Below, one piece after another: positions 10,801 through 38,993 of a stretch of DNA of 64,000 bases (positions within the stretch are counted from its first letter, which is position 1; the number at the start of each line of letters is the position of its first letter). The stretch comes from Gerris lacustris (lineage: Eukaryota > Arthropoda > Insecta > Hemiptera > Gerridae): positions 42,522,329 to 42,586,328 of the forward strand of contig OX578282.1 of assembly GCA_951217055.1 (NCBI GenBank). The letters run 5' to 3'. A model generated the notes under the pieces. It had not been told where the DNA came from and made no database searches. It saw only the letters and a program-made list of their open reading frames with translations. A program made the translations under genes and the position numbers.

Positions 10801-13800
10801 GCAGCATGGGTAAGGTGCATGTAGCCATCTCCTTTAATCCAACCGCAAGTATTAATTATAACACCAGACGCATTTGCTACAAAAACAAGAACACAAATAA
10901 ATTTATTAAGTATTATGTATCTATAGAGTTAAAAATAAAAATATTCATTTTGAAAACACGTTCTTTATAGCAGAGTATACTGGTATATATGATTTATACA
11001 ATGATAAATGGATTAATTTATCTATTTGAAAACATACCTTTCTGGTTGGCTGCCAGTCTGTCCATGACAGTTTCGGCTAGTTTTGTGGTGATGTGGTTGA
11101 AAACCTGTGTATTTCTATTGAGAGCAGTGTGTCCAAAGTGATAAACCAATGGGGCTTCTACGGCAAAACCCTCATCTACTGAAGCTGGTCTTTCCACTAG
11201 GACACCACCTAAGGACAGAATAAAATAAATAAACACACTGTCAAAAAAAACTCGGATAATTAACTTGATCATTTTAATGTGAAACCACGGTAGCAAATAA
11301 TTAAATTTTTTTTTTTATAAATAATTTTGTATTGGGGGTTTAAAATAAAGTAATTTTGATGCAAAATCAACAACTTTGACAAACCAATAGTAAATAATTA
11401 CTTTCCTTAATAATAATTAAATAACCTAATAACTTCCGTTCTACGCAAGTGGTAGAAAAAAGGTCATACCTAAAGTCCCAGGAAGAGAAATTACACCTTG
11501 ACCAGGATCCAATTCAACATAGACAGGACATCTTCCCATTCTCACTGCATAGTTCAATAGAATACGGCACAATGTTGTCTTTCCTGAAATCATATAAGTA
11601 TAAACATTCTTTATATAAAAAAAACACAGGCTTTATATAAAGATAAAGCATATAAAAATACAAAAAGAAACCACATAAAAATAAATAATAAAATATTAAT
11701 TTTAAATTAATGAATGAATGAAGATCTCAAGTAACATTTAACATTTAATTATTTAACAAATAATAGGGCAACACTTTTTCTTTTACTTAAATCAATAAAC
11801 TTGTTTCAAAATATTTCTTACACTTTTGGTTTCTGGGTATTATTGTTTATTTTCTAATAATATTTCTGCAATAAGGAGTTATATTGGACAATAATCCCCT
11901 TCGAAAATTAGTGAAGGATGAAAATAATAGTCGCTAAAAGCTGCCACAGTGGGAGGGAGCAACTGAGTTTGTGTTGCGAGAGATTTTCTCAAGGTGTTGC
12001 CTTTAGTACAAGGAAATAATAATACTAGCCCATAAAAACAAAGTTTTTATAATACAACAAGTTAATTTGTTAGTTGTGGGTTTTAACAGGTACACATACC
12101 AAGGACTATTTTAGCAAAATTCTTGTGTCAAATCGCTGTGCTCATGATCAGTTATAGCAAACAACAATTAAAATTTAACACAATTGACACATTAAAATTT
12201 CATTAATTTGTACATACCAACATCTGTTGGCCCAACAACCATAGTTATGGGTCCTCTATTATTCTTGCTTACTCCACCATCTACTCTCATTCTTAACTTC
12301 TCCAGACAAGCATGACAGTTCAAATAGAACATCTAAACAGTGATAAACATTCAATATTAAAATGAGAGAAACAAAGTTTTTACGCATGTTTCATTTATTT
12401 AAAATAAACCAAGAGCAAAAATGAATTAATAAAGCTTGTCACATTTTTTGAACTGAAGATTAAAAAAAATTTACTTAAACCAAATATACATTTAATTATC
12501 ATGAAAATTACAAATGTTTCACATAAACAGATAACTAAACTAATTTTGAAAAACCATCTAGGCTAATCTGCAGTTAACCATACAGTCAAGAATCTCTTGG
12601 CGGCACAATTTTGCTTGATTTATACACTTAAGCGATTATATCCCTTTGTCTAAACAGTACATTCGAGTGAGCACCTTTAAAATAACATTGTATACATACT
12701 TAATTGATTTTTTTCTTTTTTTTTAATGAACCTCAATTATCCGAACTTTTCAATTATCCGACCTACCTCTGGTCCCAATTAGTTCGGATAATCGAGGTTC
12801 TACTGTATTTATATTTATAAGTGGTAAACAAATATAGGTTGAGTAACAAAGTAAATAACACTGATGCAGGAGGAATTATAAAATATTATTATAATAGTAA
12901 GACCTACATTTCAAGTGAAAAGAGATTTTAAATAATTAAAATTAAATCCTTACCATTGGTGTTTCCTTGGCTACATAGCTGACATTCTTCCGTCCAGTGA
13001 GAATGATAGAACATCCTTGCCACGTGAATACAGCTATTTTAGCACCCGAGTGAAATGTATATGACTTGCCTTTGACTAGCTCCGAACCAAAGATTTCCGC
13101 CAAACCTGTCTTCAGCTACAAATCAATCCCATACACAAAACTATATTGTATAAAATGAAACAAAATGCATGTGTACATTAATTAAGGTAAGTCACCATGA
13201 TAGAGTTCAAAATTAAAGCAATGCAGTGGGCCCTTCACAAAAGCTTTTAAAACTGCAATGCATCATCAAGCATTTGTTTACTTTGGAGTTTCTGAAGTAG
13301 AAAATGAAATAAAAGTATAGAATCAAAAAAGGCTATTTTGGAGGAGACGATAGGGTCTTGGTCGTTAATCACTTGACATGATTTATACATTTGAGCAGTT
13401 ATATCCCTTAGATAAAAAAAGTACATTCGATTGAGGGCCCATCCACTTTTCTCTGCCCCTCCCCAAGCAGTCTCTCTTATTATCCATATTTACCTCCTTA
13501 AGACCCTTCAGTCAAGATGAGTGTTAACTCTGACAGCTCAGATTGGCCAACCTATGGAGGGAAAAAATTGTCACTTAGTGGTAATCCTTAAGGTCACGCT
13601 CCTCCACCAGAAATATTTTTTGTTTGCCTGTTTGGCCCGACCTTCTAGACATCAAAAACTTGAGCTCTAATTTGCCATCAGAGTTAAAACTCATCTTATC
13701 CTAACTGTAGAGCGAAATTAAATCTGAGTTCTGAGAAAGGGAACCATACCCAACAGTCAAAGGATATAAAATAACGTAAGATGAGTGAAGGTTTTTATGG

Positions 13801-14307
13801 ACTTTTAGATTAAGTTTCTCCAATTCCAACAGATTTATCAAGATGATATGGCTGTATTGAACTTTTAGACAATATGACATCATATACAACAAGTTTAAGA
13901 CAAAGATTCTGTACATAGACTTACTTGGATAACGAAGTAGAATATTAGTAAAAAAAATTACCTCATAATTCAGACTCATGTAGTGAGTAACGTAACGTTA
14001 GGGTTAGAGTCATTCATGACAATTTGTCCCCACGGATAGTACAATGGAACAAATACATATTATGTGACTAGATATTAATGAATCCAATGTAAAATCGGAA
14101 GTTATTGAATAAATTGCAATCCACAATATGAATGGTTGTTTTAAGAATTTTTAATTACAGAGAATAATGGTAAACCTGTTATAAAATAAAGTAGAATACC
14201 TCGAGTTCAACGGTTTCATCTTTGTTCTCGACTTCAAATCTAAGCTCACTGTCTGCATCTAAATTAATGGTAATAGTTTCAACGTCTCTTTCACTTGCTG
14301 CAGCCAT
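7862..14307 (-). CDS. CLP1: Polyribonucleotide 5'-hydroxyl-kinase CLP1 (mRNA 3'-end processing and tRNA splicing factor)
   Basis: Ten exons on the - strand: 14200-14307, 12954-13115, 12218-12332, 11470-11583, 11038-11208, 10788-10876, 10277-10378, 9324-9543, 8812-8905, 7862-7973, giving 428 aa (human 425). The start [12 protein letters not shown] is the only ATG in the first exon. An N-terminal beta domain covers about residues 1-105. The kinase domain carries the P-loop GPTDVGKTT at 124-132 (Lys130) and later CGWIKGDGY and [11 protein letters not shown]. The C-terminal domain includes [22 protein letters not shown] and [12 protein letters not shown]. From family knowledge, CLP1 phosphorylates RNA 5'-OH ends, binds the tRNA splicing endonuclease and is part of cleavage factor II in the nucleus. 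All intron phases close. It is head to head with Cullin-2, so a shared promoter is likely. Its introns hold a hAT MITE, a SINE, pogo ends and a family 3 repeat. Confidence 0.96.
8462..8717. mobile_element. hAT-type MITE with perfect 8-bp target duplication
   Basis: The body 8470-8709 (240 bp) begins CAGAGGCATAACTATGGGCC, and its other end reverse-complements to CAGCGGCATAGCTAGGGCA. It is flanked on both sides by AGGTAGGT (8462-8469, 8710-8717), an exact 8-bp duplication as made by hAT transposases. It lies in the last CLP1 intron and contains a G homopolymer of about 20 bases. There is no ORF. Confidence 0.88.
9222..9262. mobile_element. Minimal pogo-like fold-back (fused ends)
   Basis: Between two TA dinucleotides lies a 37-bp imperfect palindrome. 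The left side starts CAGTAGACTCTC and the right side reverse-complements to CAGTACAGTCTCGTTAG. It looks like two transposon ends with all internal DNA lost. It lies in CLP1 intron 8. Confidence 0.5.
10421..10474. repeat. Palindromic hairpin cluster
   Basis: GTGTTATCAC, GTGATAACAC, GGTTATCAC and GTGTTATCAC follow one another in alternating orientation, so several alternative hairpins can form. It lies immediately upstream of a G homopolymer and SINE family 1 copy a, in CLP1 intron 6. Confidence 0.6.
10490..10692 (+). repeat. tRNA-related SINE family 1, copy a (fullest copy)
   Basis: It begins with an A-box-like AGTAGCCTAGTGATTAGCG and, about 35 bp later, a degenerate B box (CTAGGTCTAAACACC). 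The tail includes TTTCACACTACTGATCAG, GAGTAAAGTGGCCAGATACA and ATTGATCGGGACGTAAAAG. The same order occurs at 38810-38993 (+), 24878-24955 (+, partial) and 59526-59625 (-, 3' half). The internal Pol III-like boxes and dispersal fit a tRNA-derived SINE. Confidence 0.7.
12605..12680. repeat. Local direct repeat, first copy (CLP1 intron 2)
   Basis: Contains TTGATTTATACACTTAAGCG, then TTATATCCCTTTG, then AGTACATTCGAGTGAG. A similar block recurs at 13370-13440 in the same orientation within another CLP1 intron. Origin unknown. Confidence 0.55.
12726..12807. mobile_element. Pogo/Tigger-like terminal fragment
   Basis: The right end reverse-complements to CAGTAGAACCTCGATTATCC, next to TA at 12806-12807. 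The left side repeats AACCTCAATTATCCGAAC without the terminal CAGTA. The CAGTAGAACCTCGATTATCC type of end is typical of pogo/Tigger elements. About 80 bp remain. Confidence 0.6.
13370..13440. repeat. Local direct repeat, second copy (CLP1 intron 1)
   Basis: Matches 12605-12680 over the TTTATACA, TTATATCCCTT and AGTACATTCGA blocks, in the same orientation. Confidence 0.55.
13514..13697 (-). repeat. Interspersed repeat family 3, copy 1, with terminal inverted repeats
   Basis: The left arm AAGATGAGTGTTAACTCTGA and the reverse complement of the right arm AAGATGAGTTTTAACTCTGA differ at one position in 20. The core, read on the - strand, shares GAAGGTCGGGCC, AGGCAAAC and GATTGGCCAACC-type blocks with copies at 28951, 46608 and 49413. 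Non-coding; probably a MITE of uncertain superfamily. Confidence 0.65.
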
Positions 14308-14703
14308 AATTTAATACTATAAAAAATACGAATATTCACAGAAAACACCACGTAAATATTACAAAACAATACGGAAAAGTATAAACAAATAAATAAAAGT
14401 TTACAAGAAGTTTATAACGTGGTTGTCGACCGGGTCATGTGTCAGGTTATCAATCTCGTCTTTAGGGAATTTCACTTTGCGAGCAAGCTTGAAAGTCCCT
14501 AAAAATTTCAGTTCCCGTTTTTTCGGCCGTCGGCCATCCGAGAAAATAGAACGTCATGATTATTGGCACCAGAATTTTGAGATCAAGGTTTTCAAAAAAC
14601 TGCCGTATTTTTCTGAAGGATTTTATTGTTATTGGGAATATTTAAATAGTTATCAGATGGCTGGAGATACGTTTTGATGCTTCTGTACGTTTCATGTGTC
14701 CAG
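14308..14703. promoter_or_regulatory. Probable bidirectional promoter between CLP1 and Cullin-2
   Basis: The CLP1 start codon is at 14307 on the - strand. The first good donor to its right on the + strand is CAG|GTAAGC at 14703/14704, which would end a non-coding first exon of Cullin-2. The interval is GC-richer than its surroundings around 14420-14570 and includes the short palindrome GGCCGTCGGCC. No TATA box is obvious. The position and the two housekeeping genes suggest a shared promoter; start sites cannot be fixed from sequence. Confidence 0.45.
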
Positions 14704-16353
14704 GTAAGCACCCTTTTCGAACTCGACCCAAGTGAAATTCTTTCATTTGAAATTTTTTTTCTTAATTGTGTTTTTAATGCCACAGGTTTTTGGCACATTA
14801 ACAAAATCTTTGTTTTTATATTATTTGTTGACTCGCCTCGACGAAATAGTCTTTCGCAGATTGTTTCTTGTTTACTTATTATTTCCGCGTATTATTTAAA
14901 AGATGTTTGTCGAATCCGGTTCGATTGCTTCAGCGTTGTCGGTGGATTCGTTATTTATAATTTCAGTGCAGTTTCTTTGTTCTGTTACGTTCTTTAGTTC
15001 TCGTTTATTGCACCTCATGTTTAGTTTTCGAGAGATGTATTAATTAGATAGAATAAGTACCCTCTATATAAATCGTTAACACGTTTCGTCTCTAGCTATA
15101 TGCCAAATAGTTTGTTCCGATTATAATATATATTTGTCCGGTTACTTCGAATATAAGTATCACATCTAAAGTTGTAAAGAAGTTGTCTCTTGTCTATCAC
15201 CGTCAAGGTAATATTCCTTGTTTGGATTCTTAGTTGATGAAGTTCTGAATAAGGTAAAAGCTTTTGTTTGAGACAATTAAGTATTATCTGTTGACCCTGA
15301 GCTATTCTAGTGTAGAGATTGACTATAAGTTTGTCTTCTCTCTAATCTTAGATTTTAATTTAACTTTTAAAGTTTACTGAACCAAGTATTATGGAGTTGG
15401 GATAGCCCCAAGTTTCATTCACAATTGAGCTTTCCAATATAGAAGATACCAAGGTACATTTTTTGAAAGTATTGTGGCCTATTTACTATTAATTAAGCTT
15501 TAATATCCTGAGGGATATTTTCCATTTATTTGTCAACACCTTTCTCTTATAATGCAACAGACAAATTCACCTGAAATGTAGGACAGACAGATATTGAAAA
15601 ACCCTACTATTTAAGATCCAAACTTATCATTGCTTTACTTGTATTGATTTTAGTTTAGTTTACTTATATCCTAAGTGTAACTTTTTAGGTAAAATATCTA
15701 TTTTTGTTTGATATTTTATTTTGATTATTTTATAAAGCTTATGTTTTACTTCCCCAGTATGAAAATACCTGGTTAATATAAAAAATTCTTACCAACTACT
15801 TTTAATATATTATTCTAAGGGACAAGGGACAGATGTTTCTTAAATTTGTGTTATGAAAGAGAAAGAAGGTTACATTCTTATAGGTTATACATTAAATACC
15901 AAAAATTGCATACTAATTCTGAGAGAAATCTCCCCAAGTGTTATTTTTGACTCACTCTATGAATAACAATGAAAGATTTTGTATGTAGTAAGTAAGTCAT
16001 TTTAAAAAAAAATTAATGCACATATGTTTCAAATTAACAAGTTGATTTTTGCCCCGCCCTTCTCTCGTTAATTTCATTCAAATTTAGTAGGATTTATTCT
16101 TTAAAAGACTAAAATGGAATTAATCTGAATGTATATCAGATAATCTTGTAAGATGTAGGGTTAACTTTAATTTATTGTTAACTTTTTGAGCTAACTTTAT
16201 CGATATATACTCTTAAAACTATTTATAATATAGATGGTATAATTTCTATTTACAGGAAGTAGTATTGTCTAACTGTTTTATTAATAACTGTGTTAAACTT
16301 AATGAAATATTAATTTTAATTATTATATTCTATGTGTATGCATATGTTAGTGT

Positions 16354-16564
16354 GTATAGAACAAGGGTGGGAAAATGCAGCTCTTCCTTGAGTTAAGGGG
16401 AGCCCCGCCCCCATTGCATTTTTTTTTTATTATTATTTTTGAGCCTTTTTCACGAATCTTCGTTAAATTCATTTTGCAAGTGAAGCATTTAAGTCGTATG
16501 TATTCGCTTTGGTATTAAGTCTTTAGTTAAATTGACACCATACGTGCTCACCCCTGGTCTAAAA
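16354..16564. mobile_element. Short hAT-like MITE
   Basis: The body 16362-16556 (195 bp) begins CAAGGGTGGGAAAA, and its right end reverse-complements to CAGGGGTGAGCACG. The flanks GTATAGAA and GTCTAAAA match at 6 of 8 positions and keep T at position 2 and A at position 7, as in hAT target duplications. Non-coding. Confidence 0.6.
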
Positions 16565-19500
16565 GTTAATTTTATAGAACCATTAAAGGCTTCAAGTGGT
16601 AATGTTTAGCAAGCAAAATACTGACTACCCTATAATTGATCTTTATTTTAATTGTATGCTGTGAACAGCCAAATACAAGCCACAAGTATGAAGCACAAAA
16701 TAAATTACATTGATTATGATTTACAGGCCATTGAATTTGTCAGTATAAAATACAATTACTATAATGGGAAACCAACGAAGAAAAGGATTAGGAACGATAA
16801 GGAAAAGGATTGAGGAGGAATTCGAGAAAGAGAGGAGGAATTAACACAGTTTATTAATAACTGCTGTAGTGGTAGTGGCTCAAAAAGGACATGCTTATAT
16901 TGACTAGAGAGAAAATGGTAACATGAACTCTCCTTATACAATGAAGATAAAAATGTACAACTCACATAAACCCACTTGCCTACAATAGTTTACTTGACAT
17001 AAATTATCATTAAAGTAACACAATATTAAATGCAATTAAACTAAAAATGATAAAAATTAAAATCAGATTAAACTTATGCGATAAACGGAGTACTTCCACT
17101 GTATTTTCCCAACACCATAGAATTTGTTGATTTCTTCCCAATCTGGGTTAACAAGTCCTCTTGCTGCCCCAACAAAATTTATTCCATTATCAAATTATGT
17201 TTGTTTGAGGACAGCATTCCCATTTTAATTTTTTAAGGTAAAAGGTGACCATAATAGAAATAACAAAATTATTAGGAAAGTGGTAAGTATTTGTAAAAAA
17301 AATTTAGAGAATTTAATAAAATATGGAAATCCATAGTTAAGGTTTTTTTTGTGTTTTGGTCGACATTTATTGATAATTTAGGTTTAATTAATTTAGGCCC
17401 TGGGAAAACCAGGGGCAATAAAGATTCAAGAGACAAATCAAAATTCAGGAAATAATGTCAAAAATAATTTTTCTAACGGTATGACGAGAAGTTGTACTTG
17501 TTTTGATGGATTAAGATCCTTTTCTATATTCTCCCTTCTTTCCATATTACCTTTGAACCTACAGGAACATTCTCTAAAAAACGTTTAAAGAAACTTTTCT
17601 CTATTCTCATAAACTCTTTCCAACTCTGATACAAAACTCTACTCGGATGTTCCTTCAGTTTTGGTCATACTTCCAATAATCTCTTCGTCCATTTTGGAGA
17701 GTTCTGCGAACACCCGCTCAACATTATCCAACAAGTTTCAAATATTGAATATAAGCTCCCCTTCCGCTTCTCTTCCTTCTTTACTTGTCTTCTCAAATAA
17801 GCTAAGAAACTTTTTGGAAATCTTGTGACGACAGTTCTTCCCTTCATAATGAATAGTTTATATCACGTATTGAAAGAAATAAAATACTGTAGTTATAAAA
17901 TATAAGTTTATTGGTCTATACCACAATTTTTAATTTACAATAAATCCTCACATTCATATTATTATCCCCTTTTACTTTCATAGATTTGCCAGACTTTGTT
18001 TATCGTCAGTACTAGAGAATGTTCTAAGATTTAGGAATTGATACATTAGTAGTGCATATAAATTAACCTTTGAAAATTATTGATGGGATTAAACTAATTT
18101 AGCTTAATATCGTTACAATTTTTTTTTTTTACTGCCTGAACATGTAATTTTCCTAAACATGCTTTGTGCTATATATTTTAACCAGTGAAATATAACTATA
18201 CCAGGGCAATGTTAAAGTTTAGTCTTGATATTTAAAAAAAAAAAAAAAAAATTTAAAGAGAAAATAAAATTGTTGAAACTTGATAACATAAGCTAGGTTG
18301 TAAAGTAACAGGTTATATTTATAAAATGGCAATTTGTTGTAAAAATGTTGCTGTATGTCTGCTTTGCTTTATGATAAAGAAATAATACTCTCACAAATGG
18401 GGAAAAGAAAAACAGTGCCTTAAAGACGTAACCTTATTGGTTAGTTTCTAAATATTTGTACCACTAAATACATATTAGTATTTTTCTTCTAATGTATTTG
18501 TGAACGAAAAGAAAACTTTTCAATTCCTTCCAAGAAATTTAAAACTGGAATGGAAATTGGGGATTTTACCTGGAAAATGAGTTTAGATTTAAGTAAGATT
18601 AAAATATCAAGTACATATTTTGCATCTTATTAGTATTTTTATTAGAACCAATTTTTTTAATGAAATGCCTAAAAATTATTTATTTTACCAGGAAATTATT
18701 TAAAATAATTCTGATAATGGTGGAATCTCTATAAATTGTAATTTCTGGTGAGGTTCAGGAGTAACTTTCTTTTACTGTACTGCTAGACTTCAGATTATCC
18801 AAAATTGTTCACAAATGATAATTACTTCTTCTGTGACAGTTTGAGAAAAATGTTAGATTTGTTCTTTTGACTTCATAAATATGGTTAGAGATTAAATTTA
18901 TAAATATGGGTTTCTTTCATGTTAAAATGTCATCCTTGCTTCATTTTATATGAAGTATGGGAAATAAAAATATTAGTTTGAGGTAATAGTGGAGAGGAAA
19001 TTAAAAGGGAAGAGTAACAATGGGTAGGAAATCAGACGAGAATTTATTAGTTATTTTCCTTGAGATGGTTTATCATTACTCTTAGTAGGATCCTCTTTTC
19101 CAGAGTGGTATAATAGAGGATGAACAAGAATATTTCTTAACCCTTATTGTTGGAAAGATGTTGTTAGAAAGACATCTGGGCCAGTTTTAGACTGAGTGAA
19201 CCCCCTTGGCTTAAGATGCGGTGCAGTCCCTGCAATCGCTATGACCAAATATTGGAGGGACACTCTTGGAGTCTCAAATATCTGGCAAAGGAGGGGGGGG
19301 GGGGGGGGATCTTCCTTCAGGGTATTTTTAAGAAACCAACTCTTTAAAATTATTGTTACCCTGAAGGTTATGCAAAAAATAAGTTTTTAAGCCTCATTGT
19401 AGATTGAATCTTTGGACTTAAAAACAAAATAGAATCTAAAATTACATCAATATAGAGCTATTATTGATTAAATACACTTTACAGCTAACACATAGATATG

Positions 19501-19907
19501 GCTCCTTCGTTTATCGTGGCAAAGGGGCAGATAATATCCTCAAAAGGTGATTCCCTTACAGTGTCACTTTCTTGGCTCATTGTTGTTAAATTTGTTTTCT
19601 ATCATGGGGTTTTGAAGGCTATTTTTTGCGTTTATCATTGATTAGAGGGGTCTGATTGATGTAATAAGTAAGATCCTCTGGAAATAACACCAAGCTGTCC
19701 CATGTACACAACGGTATAATAATATTTAAAAATTTAATCGTTGAGTGCAATTTATCATACTTACAAATTTTGACAGAGATAACTTAACAAGCACTGCCAA
19801 TAGTCATTATTATTTCACTTGGAGATAACTGTCCACAATTCTGAGATATTTTGTTATTTCATTCATTTAATAACTATTGTGTAAACAGTTAAATAACATT
19901 AATTATA

Positions 19908-20112
19908 TCTAAGAAAATAGCTTGAAACGCGGAGGAGAGGGGCCGGGTATGATTCCCCGCCGAGGAGAAGTTATTTTATGATAAATTTTGATGAAATGTT
20001 CAATAATAATTAAATGTAACTACGAAAACTAGTAAATGGAAAAAACTGGGCTAAGTGTTACGAACTTGTATATGAGAAAGTTTGTCTGAATTGTCTCGGA
20101 CCTATTTTTTTC
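19908..20112 (+). repeat. SINE-like repeat family 4 with B-box motif, copy 1
   Basis: About 205 bp closely match, in the opposite orientation, 41743-41947. Shared blocks are GAAACGCGGA, GGAGAAGTTATTTTAT, AAATTTTGATGAAA, GGGCTAAGT and GAGAAAGTTTGTCTGA. The other copy contains GGGTTCGATTCCCC when read in this orientation, a near-perfect tRNA B box; here it has decayed. A tRNA-derived origin is likely. Confidence 0.65.
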
Positions 20113-21271
20113 TTTCTCCTTTGTGGACCTATAGGTTCAAGTCTGAGTAGCCTGTGTCTAAATTCTGCCCTAAGAGACATTTCTCTTTCCCTGAGGATGG
20201 ACGATATGTCCACCCATTTAGTGATATTCTTCCTTTGCATCTTGCTCTGCTGTTTGGGAAGCCTTTGATTATTTATATTTTAGGAGTGGTCAAACCATAA
20301 TAACTAGATTTTTTTAATTTTTTATTTATTTATTTATTTATTTTTTTTTTTTCTGGATGTATAGTTGTATAGGTTAATTAACTAAACTGATCCTTTATCT
20401 GGCTCTCCTACAGTCTTGGTTGAAACCTGATTTCTCGAACATTTGACTGCTATCTAATTATATTTTGGGCTACTGTCCTCCTATTCCAGATAAAAAAGAG
20501 TCTGTAGGTCATTCTCAGTGTCTTACAACAACCTGGAATGGGTCTTCGTCTTCTTGTGCAACCATCATCCTACACTCATTTCTATGTTATTAGTGCTCTC
20601 CTTTGATCCGAGCATTATAGAAATGTTTAGAATTTCTTCCTTGATTTATTCTATACCTCCAAATCTCTTCAAGCATCTCATCTAATCAACTTAAATTCAG
20701 TCATCCAATTTAGTTTATTTGATTCACAGCCATCAACAAATTAAATTCAATCCTAGGATTTGAGGAATGTTCACTTTTTATCACTTTTCCGATTCTGTAT
20801 TTGTAGTCCTATTGCTTACTACAACCCTACTTGATAATCCTCATCAGTCTCCTAAACCAGATAATACAGCTAATGTGAATTTAGAGATTGACCCTTTCGC
20901 CTAATCTGCTAGGTCTTGGTCTCTCAAGGGGTTTTGCACCATTGTTGTGAATCCTCTATTGTTATTATCCTCTTGTATCCTTGCTTTCACATTAGCAGTT
21001 ACTCCTAGGTTGATGGTAGAAACTTTGTCTAGTTCCTTTTCTCAGATTTTGACGTAGGTGCTACCTTCATTGTGGGTTTTTACTTGCTGACCAATTTTTG
21101 ATCCAGACATTGATTAAACTTATTATTATTATTTTTATTTATTTTTTTTGCATAAGTTAACAAAAGTGAGGGTAACTGCAGCTATTTAAATTTATTTATT
21201 TTCCACTTAATTAATTTTAAAAAAAATATTCGTAAATATTACTGATTATTTATGTTTGCAGGTGAATTTGA

Positions 21272-37701
<16,430 letters not shown>

Positions 37702-38205
37702 GCCGCCTATATTGGTTTCTTAATTTATATAAATAATTTTTTTAACGCCAAAACGATCGTGCAACGATTGCACAGTTATCACTGTACTATATCCCACTGT
37801 ACCATCTTCGTACTTTTTTTCTCAATGTTGCTGATTTTCTTTTTTAATTTTTATTTTATTATTATGATTTCTTTGTAAATATATCTGTTTATTTGTTTAT
37901 TTATTTATTTTATTTTTATCTCCGTTGCCATGACATTTTTTCTTTTTTAAATGACACATGTACATTGTAATTAACAAAAAACAAACTATTATTGATTAAG
38001 TTAACGATTATTTAAAATTAATCAAATTGTTACAAAAAAATTAAATGAAGAGAAGGTTGATTATTTATTTTAAGTTTTTTTTTTTATTTGTATTCATCCC
38101 TTTGTTTTAGTTTTATCGGTTTTAATTCTTATTTCTATTTCTTGGTTTAAGGTTTACTATTTATACCTATTCACTTCTTAAAGAAACTAGATCATTGGTC
38201 TAATA

Positions 38206-38695
38206 TAGGGTGACCAACCGTCCCGTAAAAACGGGATTGTCCCGTTTTTTCATGAACATTCCCGGTGTCCCGAAAAAGACTCCCGGGACGCCTAAATGTC
38301 CCGTATTTTCGTTGCGTACTAAAAACCCTTTCTTTTTGAGCATAATTTTTTAAAGATATGCCAATTTGTGTTTGCAATCCCTGCCCATAATGGCAATACT
38401 GAAAGACAATTTTCGCTCATGAACATTCAGTGGACAGACGACAATTTCAATATGGGCTCTTGTAACTTTTACAAGTTTGTATTAGAAAAAAATTAAGTAA
38501 ATTTATATGTAAGTAAGTAAGTAAGTATTTGTAAAATAACGGAATTTTATTACAGCGGACAACCCGCAGCTCCTATTAGCCCGTCACCGGCCCCCCCCCC
38601 CCCACCCCTTCCCCTTTACCTTAGGGGTATTCCCCTAAGGTAAAGGGAGAACGTGAGGTGTCCCGTTTTTTCCAGTTGACGATTTGGTCACCCTA
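38206..38695. mobile_element. hAT-like element remnant with TIRs and transposase C-terminal fragment
   Basis: The left end TAGGGTGACCAACCGTCCCG and right end TTGGTCACCCTA (inverse TAGGGTGACCAA) bound 490 bp. The + strand frame 38371-38496 reads AIPAHNGNTERQFSLMN and then QWTDDNF, the conserved segment of the hAT dimerisation domain. A perfect hairpin with 16-bp arms (38612-38627, 38632-38647) and a C run lie nearer the right end. No clear 8-bp duplication touches the TIRs; TCTAATATAG occurs just outside on the left and 18 bp away on the right. Confidence 0.7.
38371..38496 (+). pseudogene. hAT transposase C-terminal (dimerisation) fragment
   Basis: Forty-one codons and a TAA. The block HNGNTERQFSLMN corresponds to the HSNAEVERVFSLMN-type motif of hAT transposases. 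The DDE residues, zinc finger and start codon are all missing, so it cannot be functional. Confidence 0.75.
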
Positions 38696-38809
38696 GACTC
38701 GGCTATATTAGACTCTAATATAGCCTTAGAATCTGTTTGAGCCTTTCTCATTAATTTGGATTCAACTATATCACATCCATATCAGCTTAGATATTTAATT
38801 GTAAAGTAG

Positions 38810-38993
38810 AGTGGTCTTGATAAGTGGTTAGAGTACTCGCATCTTGACTAAACCTAGGTCCAATCACAGACACATCTGGGGCTCTTTGAGGGTTTGAAAA
38901 CCCTCAAAGAGGGTTTGAGGTGGGACATGTTTTACACTGATCGGTGTGTTAATAGCTGATCCTCTGACTAGTGATAACCTAGTGTTGCCTTAA
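38810..38993 (+). repeat. tRNA-related SINE family 1, copy b
   Basis: Starts AGTGGTCTTGATAAGTGGTT (A-box region) and contains ACCTAGGTCCAATCACAGAC (B-box region), then TTTTACACTGATCGG and TGATAACCTAG. It matches copy a at 10490 in order. It abuts the piggyBac-like MITE directly. A local inverted repeat, TTTGAGGGTTTGAAAACCCT with CAAAG, interrupts the middle. Confidence 0.65.

Larger units (their letters stand above)
14704..21261 (+). other. Probable large 5'-UTR intron of Cullin-2
   Basis: The acceptor TTTGCAG ends at 21261, 13 bases before the Cullin-2 ATG, so an upstream non-coding exon must exist. The donor at 14704 (GTAAGC) is the best-placed candidate; another is AAG|GTAATA near 15206. 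The 6.5 kb between holds a hAT-like MITE (16362-16556), a SINE-like repeat (19908-20112), a G homopolymer near 19293 and AT-rich DNA. I see no coding gene. Confidence 0.45.

Noticed and set aside
14423..14997. Overlapping ORFs of 84 and 107 codons at the divergent promoter
   Set aside because: They cross the likely transcription start and the 14704 donor, are hydrophobic or mixed, and match no protein; better read as 5' UTR and intron.
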